From the NCBI GenBank assembly GCA_013361065.1, contig JABWAK010000016.1:1-39845 (forward strand): a DNA stretch of 39,845 nucleotides, given 5' to 3'. Positions 26,926 to 35,753 of the stretch are shown here, in pieces (the first letter of the stretch is position 1; each line of letters starts with the position of its first letter). The notes under the pieces are model-generated. The model was not told the DNA's origin, searched no databases, and saw only the letters and a program-made list of their open reading frames with translations. A program made the position numbers and the translations under genes. This DNA comes from Bacteroidota bacterium. Lineage in GTDB: Bacteria; Bacteroidota; Ignavibacteria; UBA10030; UBA8401.

Positions 26926-28365
26926 TCAGAGCCGCAGACGCATGCCCATGGTGAAGGAACCGGTGCGGAAGCTGTTCGGATTGGTGATGATCGCGATGGA
27001 CTGTGTGGCGAAATCCAGATCGAACGTGTTGGCGAGATGGATGCCGAACCCGAGCGACCAGGCGAACCGTTCACGGCCGCCCACGAGGATGCCGGTGCGC
27101 AGCGGCAGCCAGCCCGCCAGCGGATCGAGTTCCATCCCGAGTGAATACTGCGCCAACTTCGTATTGCCGGCCACTTCGTTGAAACCCAGATGCATGTCCG
27201 CCGCGACCATCCAGCGGAACGGCAGCACGTCGAAAACATCATCGAGCTGCACCGCCACACCCATATGCATCGCGGTCGGAAGGTCGAAGGTGAATCCGGT
27301 GGTATCGATCGTCCTTCCCTTGAAAGCGGTCTTCAGTGATTCCTGTGCCGCAGTCTCTGCGATACCTTCGATGGTCAGGTTCGCGCTGCCGATGACCGCT
27401 TTCGTCTGTTTGTCCCAGGTGATGGACCCGATATCGGTCACGCTGGCGCCGAACCGTACCGAATTGAACAGGAACGCCGAGATACCGACATCGAATCCCA
27501 TGCCGGTGCCGACCGGTTCCGGCGAATCCATATCGGGGATCGCAGTGAACTGCAGGAAGTCGAAGTTCGCATTCAGTGTGGTGAGGCTTTGTCCCGGGAC
27601 CTGTGTGATGACCAGCGGGGTATTCGAGATACTGGAGGTGTATTTGTCGGTGATGACATAGCCGATGCCGATCAGGTACTTCGCACCGAAACCGATGGTG
27701 ACTTCGTCGATGTCCGGCGTACTGAACGGCAGCATGTACGCTGCAGAGAAGTTCACCTCCGCCACGGCAGAGGCATTGATAGCCGTGCCGCTCAGGTCAT
27801 ATGTGGACCCTTCCGGCGCGAATCCGTTCAGAAGGAACTCAAGGTATCCTTTCGGCATATCCTGGTTGACCACCATCTGGATCGACGGGACCAGCGCGAA
27901 CCCGAAATCACCCGCCTGCACCGAGAGACCGATCGGTGCGAGTTCGGTGGTGAACTGCGTCCGGGCGATACCTCCCGGGAACAGATCGAGGATCTCCGTC
28001 TTATCCTTATCGGACAGTTCCTTCCCGACCCGTTCCATCTTGCCGGTCACCGGATTCAATTGCTCCTCTCCGGTGAAGAACTTATTGTAGATCTCCAGGT
28101 TGAGCATGTCGCTGCCGATCGAGAGTCCGAGCGGCACCACATTGATGGTGATCGTGGCATCCCGGTCGTTGAGCGCCAAGTTGGCAGGATTCATGCCGAC
28201 CGCATCCAGTCCGCGGGAGGAGGCGGTGAAGGAACGGCCCATGGAGGTGATCCGGGGGGAGTATTTATCCCCGCCGGCGTAGAGCAACGTCGTCATCGCC
28301 ATGCTCATCAGGAGCAGTCCCGAAACGACGGAAGCGGTGTTGAAGAACCGAGTGGTGATATTCAT
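26926..28365 (-). CDS. DUF5723-like outer-membrane beta-barrel protein
   Basis: The 479-residue product has a signal peptide (about 1-30, ending LLYAGG) and begins its mature part with SMGRSFTASSRGLDAVGMNPANLAL, the start motif of DUF5723/PorV-like barrels of the FadL superfamily. Many amphipathic strands follow, and the last strand reads TMGMRLRL with a C-terminal hydrophobic residue. It probably sits in the outer membrane. It lies 25 bp downstream of a large lipoprotein gene on the same strand, and the two are probably made together. Cargo or function is unknown. Confidence 0.82.
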   Translation of the reverse strand: MNITTRFFNTASVVSGLLLMSMAMTTLLYAGGDKYSPRITSMGRSFTASSRGLDAVGMNPANLALNDRDATITINVVPLGLSIGSDMLNLEIYNKFFTGEEQLNPVTGKMERVGKELSDKDKTEILDLFPGGIARTQFTTELAPIGLSVQAGDFGFALVPSIQMVVNQDMPKGYLEFLLNGFAPEGSTYDLSGTAINASAVAEVNFSAAYMLPFSTPDIDEVTIGFGAKYLIGIGYVITDKYTSSISNTPLVITQVPGQSLTTLNANFDFLQFTAIPDMDSPEPVGTGMGFDVGISAFLFNSVRFGASVTDIGSITWDKQTKAVIGSANLTIEGIAETAAQESLKTAFKGRTIDTTGFTFDLPTAMHMGVAVQLDDVFDVLPFRWMVAADMHLGFNEVAGNTKLAQYSLGMELDPLAGWLPLRTGILVGGRERFAWSLGFGIHLANTFDLDFATQSIAIITNPNSFRTGSFTMGMRLRL

Positions 28366-28390
28366 TGTCTTCTCCGTACGTGGGTGGCGG

Positions 28391-30640
28391 TTATTTTAAT
28401 TTGTCCTGATCGACGCGGAACTTGATGTTCGCAACGGTGATCACCTGGATGCTGTCATCCTTCACGAATGCCAGCGGTGTGTTCCCGTTGTCCGCGGCGG
28501 TGCGCATCTTGATCTGCACCGCATTGAACCGCGCCTGTGCCACCTTCTTCGCATCCTGATCGGAGAGCGAGATGCTGCGGTACTCCACTTTCACCTGGTT
28601 GTCCAGTGCACCGGGCACACCGAGCGGCAGTTTCGTGCTGTCCTGCGGGAAAGTGATGACGGAGTTCGTCAGCGGGTCGCGTGACGGCTTGGTCGGATCG
28701 GCCGGATCGGCCTTGATCAGATTGGAGTAGATATCCAGCGCCACCGGGAAGGTGCTAGCAAGATTGAAGCCGATGGTCCCTTCCACGATGGAATTGGTGA
28801 GCGATGTGTCCACATTATCCCCGATGGATGCGGTGTCGGCGGCATAGAGTCCGTTCACGATACCGATCTTCAGCGGGAAGGAGAAGTCGAGTGACGTGTA
28901 GACGCTGTCGTCATCCTTCACCACGCCGACGCTGGCCGGGTCGGTGCTGATGTACTGGTCCTGCGGCGAGATGATCGCATTCCCGCCGATGGCGAACTTG
29001 TCCGGGAATTTGAACTTCCCGTTCCGGATGAACTTGGAGAGGAACGCATCGATGGTCTTGCCGTTGGCATCTGCATTGTGCTTGTCGAAGATGATCTTCG
29101 CGGTATCGCCCGGCAGGATCCGGTAGCTCACGCCGTCCGGACTGGCGTTCTTTCCGGTCCCTTTCGGCGTGGAGAGCGAATCGGTCGGCGTGCCGTCCGC
29201 AAACCCTTTCACCGTGAACTTCAGGTCGGTCGGGAAGAGCGATTTGGTGAAGATCTTCAACATGATCTGGGCACCGTCGAACTTGATGCTGTCGGCGGAG
29301 AAATTGTCGTTGGAGGAACCGACGCCGGCCGGGATGGTGTCCGAGATGGAGACGATATTGGGCGGGATCTTCCCCTGCACCTCATCCAGCACGTACGGAT
29401 CATTCACACCGGCGGTCTGCTTCGGCCGGATCTCCACCAGCACCGAGTCTGTCTTCTTGATGACCACTTTGGTCGGCGATTTCACCAGCGTCTTGATGCT
29501 CAGGGAGAAGTGGATGTCCTTGGTGAGCGTATCGGAGCCGCCGTTCACCCTGCGTGCCGCGATCATATAGTCCTTCATCAGCACCGGATCGATGTACGAG
29601 GAGCGTCCTTTGATGGTGATGGAGTCCTGCGGAATACCGTTGGCATCCTTCAGCCGGAACGAACCGTTGGTCTGGCGGTTCACGAACTCACGCAGGTTGA
29701 AGCCGATGATCACGTCGAAGGGGATGCCATTGTTGATCACGATATCGAAGGCGCCCCCTTTGAACGTGGCGCTCTTGATAAAGATCGAGTCGGAGAGCTT
29801 CTGGGCCGAGTCTTGGATGGAGGTCACCGGCAGATAGAACTCCTGGAGCAGTTTCATTTTCGCTTCAGAAAGCGACGGATTGCCGCCGGCCGCGTTGGAG
29901 ATACCGAACCCGATGGTGAGACGGCCGTTATTGATGATGATGGTACCGGGGAACGGGATCGGCGCCTCGCTCTCCAGACGGAACTTCATCTTCATATAGC
30001 CGTTCTGGGGCTGTGTGATGGCGAACGAATCGCGTTTCACCCCGACATTCTTCGCGACAGTGCCGATATTGAACTGACCGAGCTTGGTGAGTTCGGCACC
30101 GTTGATATCGGAGTTGAAAACCTCCATCGGCGTGGTGAAGATCCAGTCGAAGTTCATCGTGTTCGACAGGTTGATCTTCATGTACCCGTCCTCGTACACC
30201 AGGTACTCGTACAGGGTCGTATCACCGATGACGATGGACGTATCGATCACGATCTTCTGGGCGAGCGGCAGACCGGAGAACACACCGCCGATCTCCACGC
30301 CCGGAACGGTCACGGAAGTGATCGGGATGAGTCCCAGCGCACGGGTGAAGAGCGCCGCGACCGGTTTCATCTCCGGAAGGTTGATCGCTTCCGGTTTATT
30401 GTTCTGGGACGCCGGTTTGTACACCAGTTCACCGTTGACCGTGGTGAACTTCGTGGAATCCTTCCTGATCATATCCTCGAAGAAGAAGGTCCGTTTCAGC
30501 AGCTGCACCGTCAGCTGGGTGGTCCACTTCGGTGCGACCGGGGACGCCGGGATATCGGTGCATTGGTACGACAACGGCAGCGTCACGGCGAGCAGCAGCG
30601 CGAGCTTCCATTGATGCATGAGTTTCGTAGCGAGGTTCAT
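28391..30640 (-). CDS. Large lipoprotein of unknown function
   Basis: The 749-residue protein has a signal peptide with lipobox LSYQC (C27) after MNLATKLMHQWKLALLLAVT. The mature part is beta-rich and rich in Asp, Ser and Thr, with repeated segments of the type DSVLVEIRP / DSIQVITV that suggest several Ig-like or jelly-roll modules; I cannot name the domains. The start is ATG 30640, preceded by CAGGGGATCC; longer in-frame extension to 30781 has no coding character. It is upstream of the DUF5723-like gene by 25 bp, so a surface lipoprotein/barrel pair is a reasonable inference. Confidence 0.75.
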   Translation of the reverse strand: MNLATKLMHQWKLALLLAVTLPLSYQCTDIPASPVAPKWTTQLTVQLLKRTFFFEDMIRKDSTKFTTVNGELVYKPASQNNKPEAINLPEMKPVAALFTRALGLIPITSVTVPGVEIGGVFSGLPLAQKIVIDTSIVIGDTTLYEYLVYEDGYMKINLSNTMNFDWIFTTPMEVFNSDINGAELTKLGQFNIGTVAKNVGVKRDSFAITQPQNGYMKMKFRLESEAPIPFPGTIIINNGRLTIGFGISNAAGGNPSLSEAKMKLLQEFYLPVTSIQDSAQKLSDSIFIKSATFKGGAFDIVINNGIPFDVIIGFNLREFVNRQTNGSFRLKDANGIPQDSITIKGRSSYIDPVLMKDYMIAARRVNGGSDTLTKDIHFSLSIKTLVKSPTKVVIKKTDSVLVEIRPKQTAGVNDPYVLDEVQGKIPPNIVSISDTIPAGVGSSNDNFSADSIKFDGAQIMLKIFTKSLFPTDLKFTVKGFADGTPTDSLSTPKGTGKNASPDGVSYRILPGDTAKIIFDKHNADANGKTIDAFLSKFIRNGKFKFPDKFAIGGNAIISPQDQYISTDPASVGVVKDDDSVYTSLDFSFPLKIGIVNGLYAADTASIGDNVDTSLTNSIVEGTIGFNLASTFPVALDIYSNLIKADPADPTKPSRDPLTNSVITFPQDSTKLPLGVPGALDNQVKVEYRSISLSDQDAKKVAQARFNAVQIKMRTAADNGNTPLAFVKDDSIQVITVANIKFRVDQDKLK

Positions 30641-30784
30641 GAAGGATCCCCTGAGATGTGTGTATGGTGATGTACAGGCATAAAATACAATGCCTGCCGG
30701 TAAAAGGCAACGGACGGCGGGTGGAATCCACCTGCAGGAATGTAGGGTACAATGGGTGCTGCCGGATGTGGTGACGCTCACACC

Positions 30785-31111
30785 CTAGTGGACCTTCTCC
30801 TTGTTCGGGATCTGGAAGCCGTACGGTGCCGAGCTCTCCTCCCCCTGGATCTTGATCTCGCCGAACTTCTCCTCGTACTTGCTGATATTGTCCTTCAATG
30901 CGCCGAGGAGCAGCTTGGCATGCTGCGGTGTCATGATGATGCGGGCGTGCACACGCGCTTTCGGCACGCCGGGGAGGATGCGGGTGAAGTCGGTGACGAA
31001 CTCGGCCGGGGAATGGGTGATGATGGCGAGGTTGGAGTAGATCCCTTCGGCTTCCTTCTCCCCGAGTTCGATGTTGATCTGCTGACCTTGCGGCGGCGGC
31101 TGGCTGCTCAT
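30785..31111 (-). CDS. DUF3467 domain protein
   Basis: The 108-residue soluble protein covers a complete DUF3467 domain: INIELGEKEAEGIYSNLA, ITHSPAEFVTDF, GVPKARVHARIIMTPQHAK and LLGALKDNISKYEEKFGEI. The family is small and widespread with no assigned activity. The start is ATG 31111 (MSSQPPPQGQQ), which fits the domain; upstream in-frame codons run through a terminator hairpin and are not coding. It stands between the TPR lipoprotein gene and the large lipoprotein gene, 144 bp from the latter. Confidence 0.9.
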   Translation of the reverse strand: MSSQPPPQGQQINIELGEKEAEGIYSNLAIITHSPAEFVTDFTRILPGVPKARVHARIIMTPQHAKLLLGALKDNISKYEEKFGEIKIQGEESSAPYGFQIPNKEKVH

Positions 31112-31143
31112 GATGCTCCTGTGGTGTGCTCCGTTCAAAAATA

Positions 31144-31181
31144 GCAAAACCTCACGGCCCGATGGGACCGTGAGGTTTTGC
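31144..31181 (-). terminator. Terminator of the TPR lipoprotein gene
   Basis: GCAAAACCTCACGG (31144-31157) and CCGTGAGGTTTTGC (31168-31181) form a perfect 14-bp stem. On the minus strand it is followed by TATTTTTG. It separates the TPR gene from DUF3467. Confidence 0.85.
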
Positions 31182-31193
31182 GGGGAATGTCGG

Positions 31194-32591
31194 TCAATTC
31201 TTCTTTTGACGGACTTCGTCCGCCTTCTTGTAATTCTCGTTGGCCTTATCCGCATCGCCGAGGTTCGCATACACCTGGCCGAGCAGCTCCAGGATCTGCA
31301 CATCCTCCGGCTTGTCCGCCTTCACCTTCTCCAGGTACGGCAGCGCCATGCGGTACTTCTCCTGGAACGACTTATCATCCTCCTTCTTCTCCTTCTTCAG
31401 ACGTTCCTGCTCCGCTACGCCCCAGTTCACATAGGTGGCAGCGAGGTTGTAGACGGCCGAACTGAAGGAGGGGTCGATCTCCAGCACCGCTTTGAACTCG
31501 TTCACGGATGCTTCGTACTTGTTGTCCTTCAGCAGGAACACGCCCAGATTGTACCGGTCGTACTTGCTGTTCGGATATTTCTTCACGCGGTCGTTCAGCA
31601 GCACCCGGGCATCATCGTTCAATTCAGCGCCGATGTAGGCGTTCATCAGGCTTTCGGAGAGTTCTGCATCCTCCGGGAAGAGGTCGTTCCCCTTCTTCAG
31701 CACGTCGATCGCCTTCACATATTCCTTCTGCGATAGGCGGTAATCGGAGGAATCGATCGCCGGAACGAACGGTTTCACATACTTCACCTCTTTGACCAAC
31801 TCACCTTCCACCGTGATAGTGAGGCCGTACTTGCTGTACGTCCAGGTCTCCTTCACCACCTGGGCCGCTTTCCCCTTCCCTTTGGTCTCTTTGTTCACGG
31901 AGGTCGCTTCGCCGATGTAGTATTTCACGTCCGCCGCTTTGATATTGGCACGGATATTCTCCAGATTCTTCACTTCCTCCAGCACGGCGCGGTTCTTCTC
32001 GGTGAACTTGGTGCGGTAGTCCGAGGCGCGGGTCAGGTAGATGTTGCTGAGGATACGGACCGCGAAGAGCGATTTCATCTTCTCCAGCGCGATGGTCATC
32101 GGCGGGATGGCATTGTCATAGTCCCCTTTGCGGTAGTAGGCCAGACCGAGATTCTGCTGATTGGCGATGGAATCCGGCATGATATAGATGGCGAGGGTGT
32201 AGGTCTCGATGGCCTTGTCGAATCCGGCGGGATCCTCCGCTTTGTTGAGTTCCTCAACACCCTGGTTGAACAGGTCGCCCCAGGTCTTCAGCGTGATACC
32301 GTCGGTCTCTTTCTTGAACTTCGTACCGGCCTTCTCCGCTTCCACGAACGCATCCTTCATCCCTTTGTAGTTCTTCAGCTCATAGCGGATCTTCCCGAGC
32401 AGCACCCAGGCTTCTTCATTCTTCGGATTTTTCGCGACTTCCTTCTGTAATTGTGCTTCGGCGTTCTGATACTCCTTGCGCTGGATGTACAGTTTTGCAC
32501 TGGTCATTTCGGCGGACGAGCATTGAAAGCCCATCAGAGCGAGTGACGCAGCGGTCACTACAAGCATGCCGAATACGATGAATTTCCTCAT
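31194..32591 (-). CDS. TPR-repeat lipoprotein
   Basis: The 465-residue protein has a lipoprotein signal (MRKFIVFGMLVVTAASLALM, lipobox GFQC, C24). Tetratricopeptide repeats follow in at least two blocks: about 29-75 (AKLYIQRKEYQNAEAQLQKE, then AWVLLGKIRYELKNYKGM) and again from about 270 to the end (EAVLEIDPSFSSAVYNLAATY-type units, then LLGQVYANLGDADKANENYK). The middle (about 195-250) carries a non-TPR insert with a beta-rich stretch (TWTYSKYGLTITVEGELVKE). Such proteins act as scaffolds in the envelope; partners are unknown. The start is ATG 32591 with AGAGG upstream; an open frame continues far upstream through the HIT and icd genes but is a shadow. Confidence 0.88.
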   Translation of the reverse strand: MRKFIVFGMLVVTAASLALMGFQCSSAEMTSAKLYIQRKEYQNAEAQLQKEVAKNPKNEEAWVLLGKIRYELKNYKGMKDAFVEAEKAGTKFKKETDGITLKTWGDLFNQGVEELNKAEDPAGFDKAIETYTLAIYIMPDSIANQQNLGLAYYRKGDYDNAIPPMTIALEKMKSLFAVRILSNIYLTRASDYRTKFTEKNRAVLEEVKNLENIRANIKAADVKYYIGEATSVNKETKGKGKAAQVVKETWTYSKYGLTITVEGELVKEVKYVKPFVPAIDSSDYRLSQKEYVKAIDVLKKGNDLFPEDAELSESLMNAYIGAELNDDARVLLNDRVKKYPNSKYDRYNLGVFLLKDNKYEASVNEFKAVLEIDPSFSSAVYNLAATYVNWGVAEQERLKKEKKEDDKSFQEKYRMALPYLEKVKADKPEDVQILELLGQVYANLGDADKANENYKKADEVRQKKN

Positions 32592-32735
32592 GGGAACCTC
32601 TGTTGATTGATTGTCGATGGGGGTTTTTTGCTGCGGAAATATAGAGATTTTTCCCTTTAAATTCTCCACTTCTTTTTCTACTTTCTGGGTGCCTTTGCAC
32701 CCTGTTCTGCCACGCAGCATCCTCTGAGCGCGCCC

Positions 32736-33146
32736 ATGAGCACCATCTTCACGAAGATCATCAACCGCGAGATCCCGGCCGAGATCCTGTACGAAACGGA
32801 CCGCGTCATTGCCATCATCGATATCATGCCGATCCATTACGGCCACGCCCTGATCATTCCCAAGAAGGAATACCGCAATTTCCTGGAAGTACCCGAACAG
32901 GAACTTGGGGAACTGATGACCGTTGCCCAGAAGGTGGCGCGTTCGCTGGTGAAGACCTTCGATCTGGAAGGATTCAATTTCTTCGCCAACAACGGCGAGG
33001 TGGCCGGCCAGTCGGTCTTCCATTTCCATATCCATGTCACACCGCGGTATCCGAACGACAACATCTCCTTCCATCTGAATCTGAAGAAGTATGCCGAGGG
33101 ACAGATGAAGGAGGTCGCCGACCGGATCCGGGGCAACATCCAATAA
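32736..33146 (+). CDS. HIT family nucleotide-binding hydrolase
   Basis: The 136-residue protein has the histidine triad H96-F-H98-I-H100 ([11 protein letters not shown]) and the N-terminal [17 protein letters not shown] block of the Hint/HinT branch, plus [16 protein letters not shown]. Hint enzymes hydrolyse nucleoside phosphoramidates and related adenylates. The real substrate is unknown. It lies 70 bp upstream of icd on the same strand, and divergent from the TPR lipoprotein gene. No clear ribosome-binding site is seen before the ATG. Confidence 0.95.
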   Translation: MSTIFTKIINREIPAEILYETDRVIAIIDIMPIHYGHALIIPKKEYRNFLEVPEQELGELMTVAQKVARSLVKTFDLEGFNFFANNGEVAGQSVFHFHIHVTPRYPNDNISFHLNLKKYAEGQMKEVADRIRGNIQ

Positions 33147-33216
33147 CCGAACATCCCCGTCCGGCACACTGCGGCAGGACGGTCCATCGCACCACCCATT
33201 CAGAAGGAATCCATCC

Positions 33217-34506
33217 ATGGCAGAGAAGATCTCGATCAAGAACGGCGTGCTGACCGTTCCCAACAATCCCATCATCCCGTTCATCGAAGGGGACGGTACC
33301 GGACGCGACATCTGGCGCGCCTCGGTCCGTGTGTTCGACGCGGCCGTCGCCAAAGCGTACGGCGGCACCCGGAAGATCGAATGGAAGGAAGTGCTTGCCG
33401 GACAGAAATCGTTCGACCAGCTGAACACCTGGCTGCCGGACGCCACGATCGATGCTTTCAAGGAATACCTGGTCGGGATCAAAGGGCCCCTTACCACGCC
33501 GGTCGGCGGCGGTATCCGCTCCCTGAACGTTGCCCTCCGCCAGATGCTCGATCTGTACGTCTGCCTCCGTCCCGTGCAGTGGTTCAAAGGGGTCCCCTCC
33601 CCGGTGAAGCACCCGGAGAAGGTGGATATGGTCATCTTCCGCGAGAATACGGAGGATATCTACGCCGGCATCGAGTATAAAGGGGGCTCGCCCGAAGCAC
33701 AGAAGGTGCTCGATTTCCTGGCGAAGGAGTTCCCGAAGGAATACGGCAAGATCCGTTTCAGCACCAAAGAGAAAGCGTCCGAGTTCTGGACCCTTGTCGG
33801 CAACGCCGGATTCCCGACCGATGTGAATGTCGGCATCGGCATCAAACCGGTGAGCCATTCCGGGACCGTCCGCCTGGTGCACAGCGCCATCAGCTACGCC
33901 ATCAAGAACAACCGGAAGAGCGTCACGCTGGTGCACAAAGGGAACATCATGAAGTTCACGGAAGGGGCGTTCCGGGACTGGGGCTATCAGACGGCGAAGG
34001 AGTACTTCGGCGCGGTGGAGATCGACGGCGGACCGTGGTGCCGCATCCCCGAAGGGAAACCGGGTGCCGGCATCGTGATCAAGGATGCGATCGCGGACAT
34101 CACGCTGCAGCAGGTGCTCACCCGTCCTGAGGAGTTCGATGTGATCGCCACGCTGAACCTGAACGGCGACTATCTCTCCGACGCGCTCGCCGCACAGGTG
34201 GGCGGCATCGGTATCGCACCGGGCGGCAACATCAATTATATCACCGGCCATGCGATCTTCGAAGCGACGCACGGCACCGCACCGAAGTATGCGGACCAGG
34301 ATAAAGTGAATCCGGGCTCCGTCGTGCTGAGCGGCGAGATGATGTTCCGCTACATGGGTTGGACCGAAGCGGCGGACCTGATCGTGAAGGGGATGAACGG
34401 CGCCATCGGCGCGAAATCGGTCACGTACGATTTCGCACGACTGATGGACGGCGCGAAGGAGATCAAATGCTCTGCCTTCGGCGACGCGCTGATCGCGCAT
34501 ATGTGA
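33217..34506 (+). CDS. icd: Isocitrate dehydrogenase (probably NADP-dependent)
   Basis: Icd oxidatively decarboxylates isocitrate to 2-oxoglutarate in the TCA cycle. The 429-residue length suits the dimeric bacterial type. Visible motifs are [14 protein letters not shown] at the start, RSLNVALRQ with the serine that is phosphorylated in E. coli, [39 protein letters not shown] and [20 protein letters not shown]. The K-Y pair and the valine in that last block are those of NADP-specific enzymes. AGAAGGAA precedes the ATG. A terminator follows 21 bp after the stop. Confidence 0.96.
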   Translation: MAEKISIKNGVLTVPNNPIIPFIEGDGTGRDIWRASVRVFDAAVAKAYGGTRKIEWKEVLAGQKSFDQLNTWLPDATIDAFKEYLVGIKGPLTTPVGGGIRSLNVALRQMLDLYVCLRPVQWFKGVPSPVKHPEKVDMVIFRENTEDIYAGIEYKGGSPEAQKVLDFLAKEFPKEYGKIRFSTKEKASEFWTLVGNAGFPTDVNVGIGIKPVSHSGTVRLVHSAISYAIKNNRKSVTLVHKGNIMKFTEGAFRDWGYQTAKEYFGAVEIDGGPWCRIPEGKPGAGIVIKDAIADITLQQVLTRPEEFDVIATLNLNGDYLSDALAAQVGGIGIAPGGNINYITGHAIFEATHGTAPKYADQDKVNPGSVVLSGEMMFRYMGWTEAADLIVKGMNGAIGAKSVTYDFARLMDGAKEIKCSAFGDALIAHM

Positions 34507-34527
34507 TCCGCAGCGGACAGCACTGCA

Positions 34528-34563
34528 CAATAAAAAATCCCGCGCAAGCGGGATTTTTTATTG
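34528..34563. terminator. Bidirectional terminator between icd and the DUF3095 gene
   Basis: CAATAAAAAATCCCGC (34528-34543) and GCGGGATTTTTTATTG (34548-34563) are a perfect 16-bp stem around loop GCAA. The stop codon of the DUF3095 gene (34558-34560) lies within one arm. Confidence 0.95.
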
Positions 34564-35748
34564 CATGCCGAAGGAGCGCATCTGCTCCTTCACACGGAGC
34601 GCCGCGATCGCATAACCGCCGTCATCGGCATCGACCAGATGGACGTGCGCGTCGCTGTAATTGAAGAGCAGACAGGTGATGAGCGCATGCGGCGCGGCGT
34701 GAAGACCGTAGACGAGTTTCCGTTCCGCATGGAGCGGCGCCAGGAATGCTTCCAGCTGTTCCCGCTGCCGCCGGGAACCGGAGAGGACCTGCCGGATCTT
34801 ATCGTCGAACTTCTTGAAGTCGGTGTTCCGGACGAGCCGCTGCTTGTACGTTCCCCACTCGGTGAACTTCGTCTTGTACCCCGTCGCCATCAGCATCTTC
34901 CCGAGCAGCACACTCCACCGGATGCCGAACCAGTACTGCACCCGTGCCCATCTCCCTTTGGCGTACGAACGGATATCCGACTCGCCGGCCAGGAACCGTT
35001 CGGAGAGCGCCATCGTCAGTTTCTCCTCCCGGACCGGATGACATTCCGTATCATCTCCGTAGATGCGTCCGATAGCAGCAAGGACGGAACGGTAGAGGTC
35101 GTTCCGCTCCTGCTGGTCCTTCCCTACCGCCTGTACGATGAGCGAGACGATCTCCTCATGCGCGCTCGGAATGTTCTGCCACCGGCATTCGAGTCCGGTG
35201 AAATCCCCGTTCGGTGCGACCTCCGGCTCAACGCGGAACCGCGCCGCCGCCGGGTCCTTCAGACATTCCTCCGCATACTGCAGTCCGCCGCCGGTGAAGG
35301 CTGCCTGGGTGAACGAAGAAGAGAGCCTGCTCTTGGCCACGAGCACATCACGGCCCTGCGCACGGATGTAGGAGACCGGGATGATACCGGTCCGGAGTTC
35401 GATGCCGTATAGGTCCGCCGCCATGGCGCGTGTGGCAGCGAGCGCCTGACGGGTCTCTTCCAGGATGGAGGCAGGGATGCAGAGCGAGGCACCGTCGCCG
35501 CCGAAGATGAACGGCACGGAGAAATCCTTCTTCAGATTGAGCACCGCCATGATAGCGGAAGCGCCGACGAGGTTCACCTGTTTGTAGCGGCCCCGGCGGA
35601 TGAGTCCGGTGGAATCCTTCACATCCGTGACGGCGACGGACCAGTCGTCCGGCAGCGGCTGATAGACAGAATCATCGGAGAGATCCGCGAACCGGTCAAC
35701 GGCGGGGAGGGAGGAATAAAAGGTATCGGTCGCGAGCGGAGCGGGCAT
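34558..35748 (-). CDS. DUF3095 family protein (nucleotidyl-cyclase-like N-terminus)
   Basis: The 396-residue soluble protein matches DUF3095. Its N-terminal half has the look of a class III cyclase/GGDEF-like domain: VAVTDVKDSTGLIRRGRYK (about 37-55), LVGASAIMAVLNL and FIFGGDGASLCIP (about 80-92). The rest includes the family region SYAKGRWARVQYWFGIRWSV and a C-terminal block ending LVDADDGGYAIAALRVKEQM. No enzyme activity is established for the family. It starts five bases after the dnaG stop on the same strand, so it is almost certainly cotranscribed with dnaG. No signal peptide is seen. Confidence 0.88.
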   Translation of the reverse strand: MPAPLATDTFYSSLPAVDRFADLSDDSVYQPLPDDWSVAVTDVKDSTGLIRRGRYKQVNLVGASAIMAVLNLKKDFSVPFIFGGDGASLCIPASILEETRQALAATRAMAADLYGIELRTGIIPVSYIRAQGRDVLVAKSRLSSSFTQAAFTGGGLQYAEECLKDPAAARFRVEPEVAPNGDFTGLECRWQNIPSAHEEIVSLIVQAVGKDQQERNDLYRSVLAAIGRIYGDDTECHPVREEKLTMALSERFLAGESDIRSYAKGRWARVQYWFGIRWSVLLGKMLMATGYKTKFTEWGTYKQRLVRNTDFKKFDDKIRQVLSGSRRQREQLEAFLAPLHAERKLVYGLHAAPHALITCLLFNYSDAHVHLVDADDGGYAIAALRVKEQMRSFGMQ

Positions 35749-35753
35749 CCGGC

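Noticed and set aside
31194-33635. Very long open frame on the minus strand extending the TPR gene upstream
   Set aside because: The part beyond 32591 is antisense to the HIT and icd genes. A lipoprotein signal starts at 32591 with AGAGG upstream.
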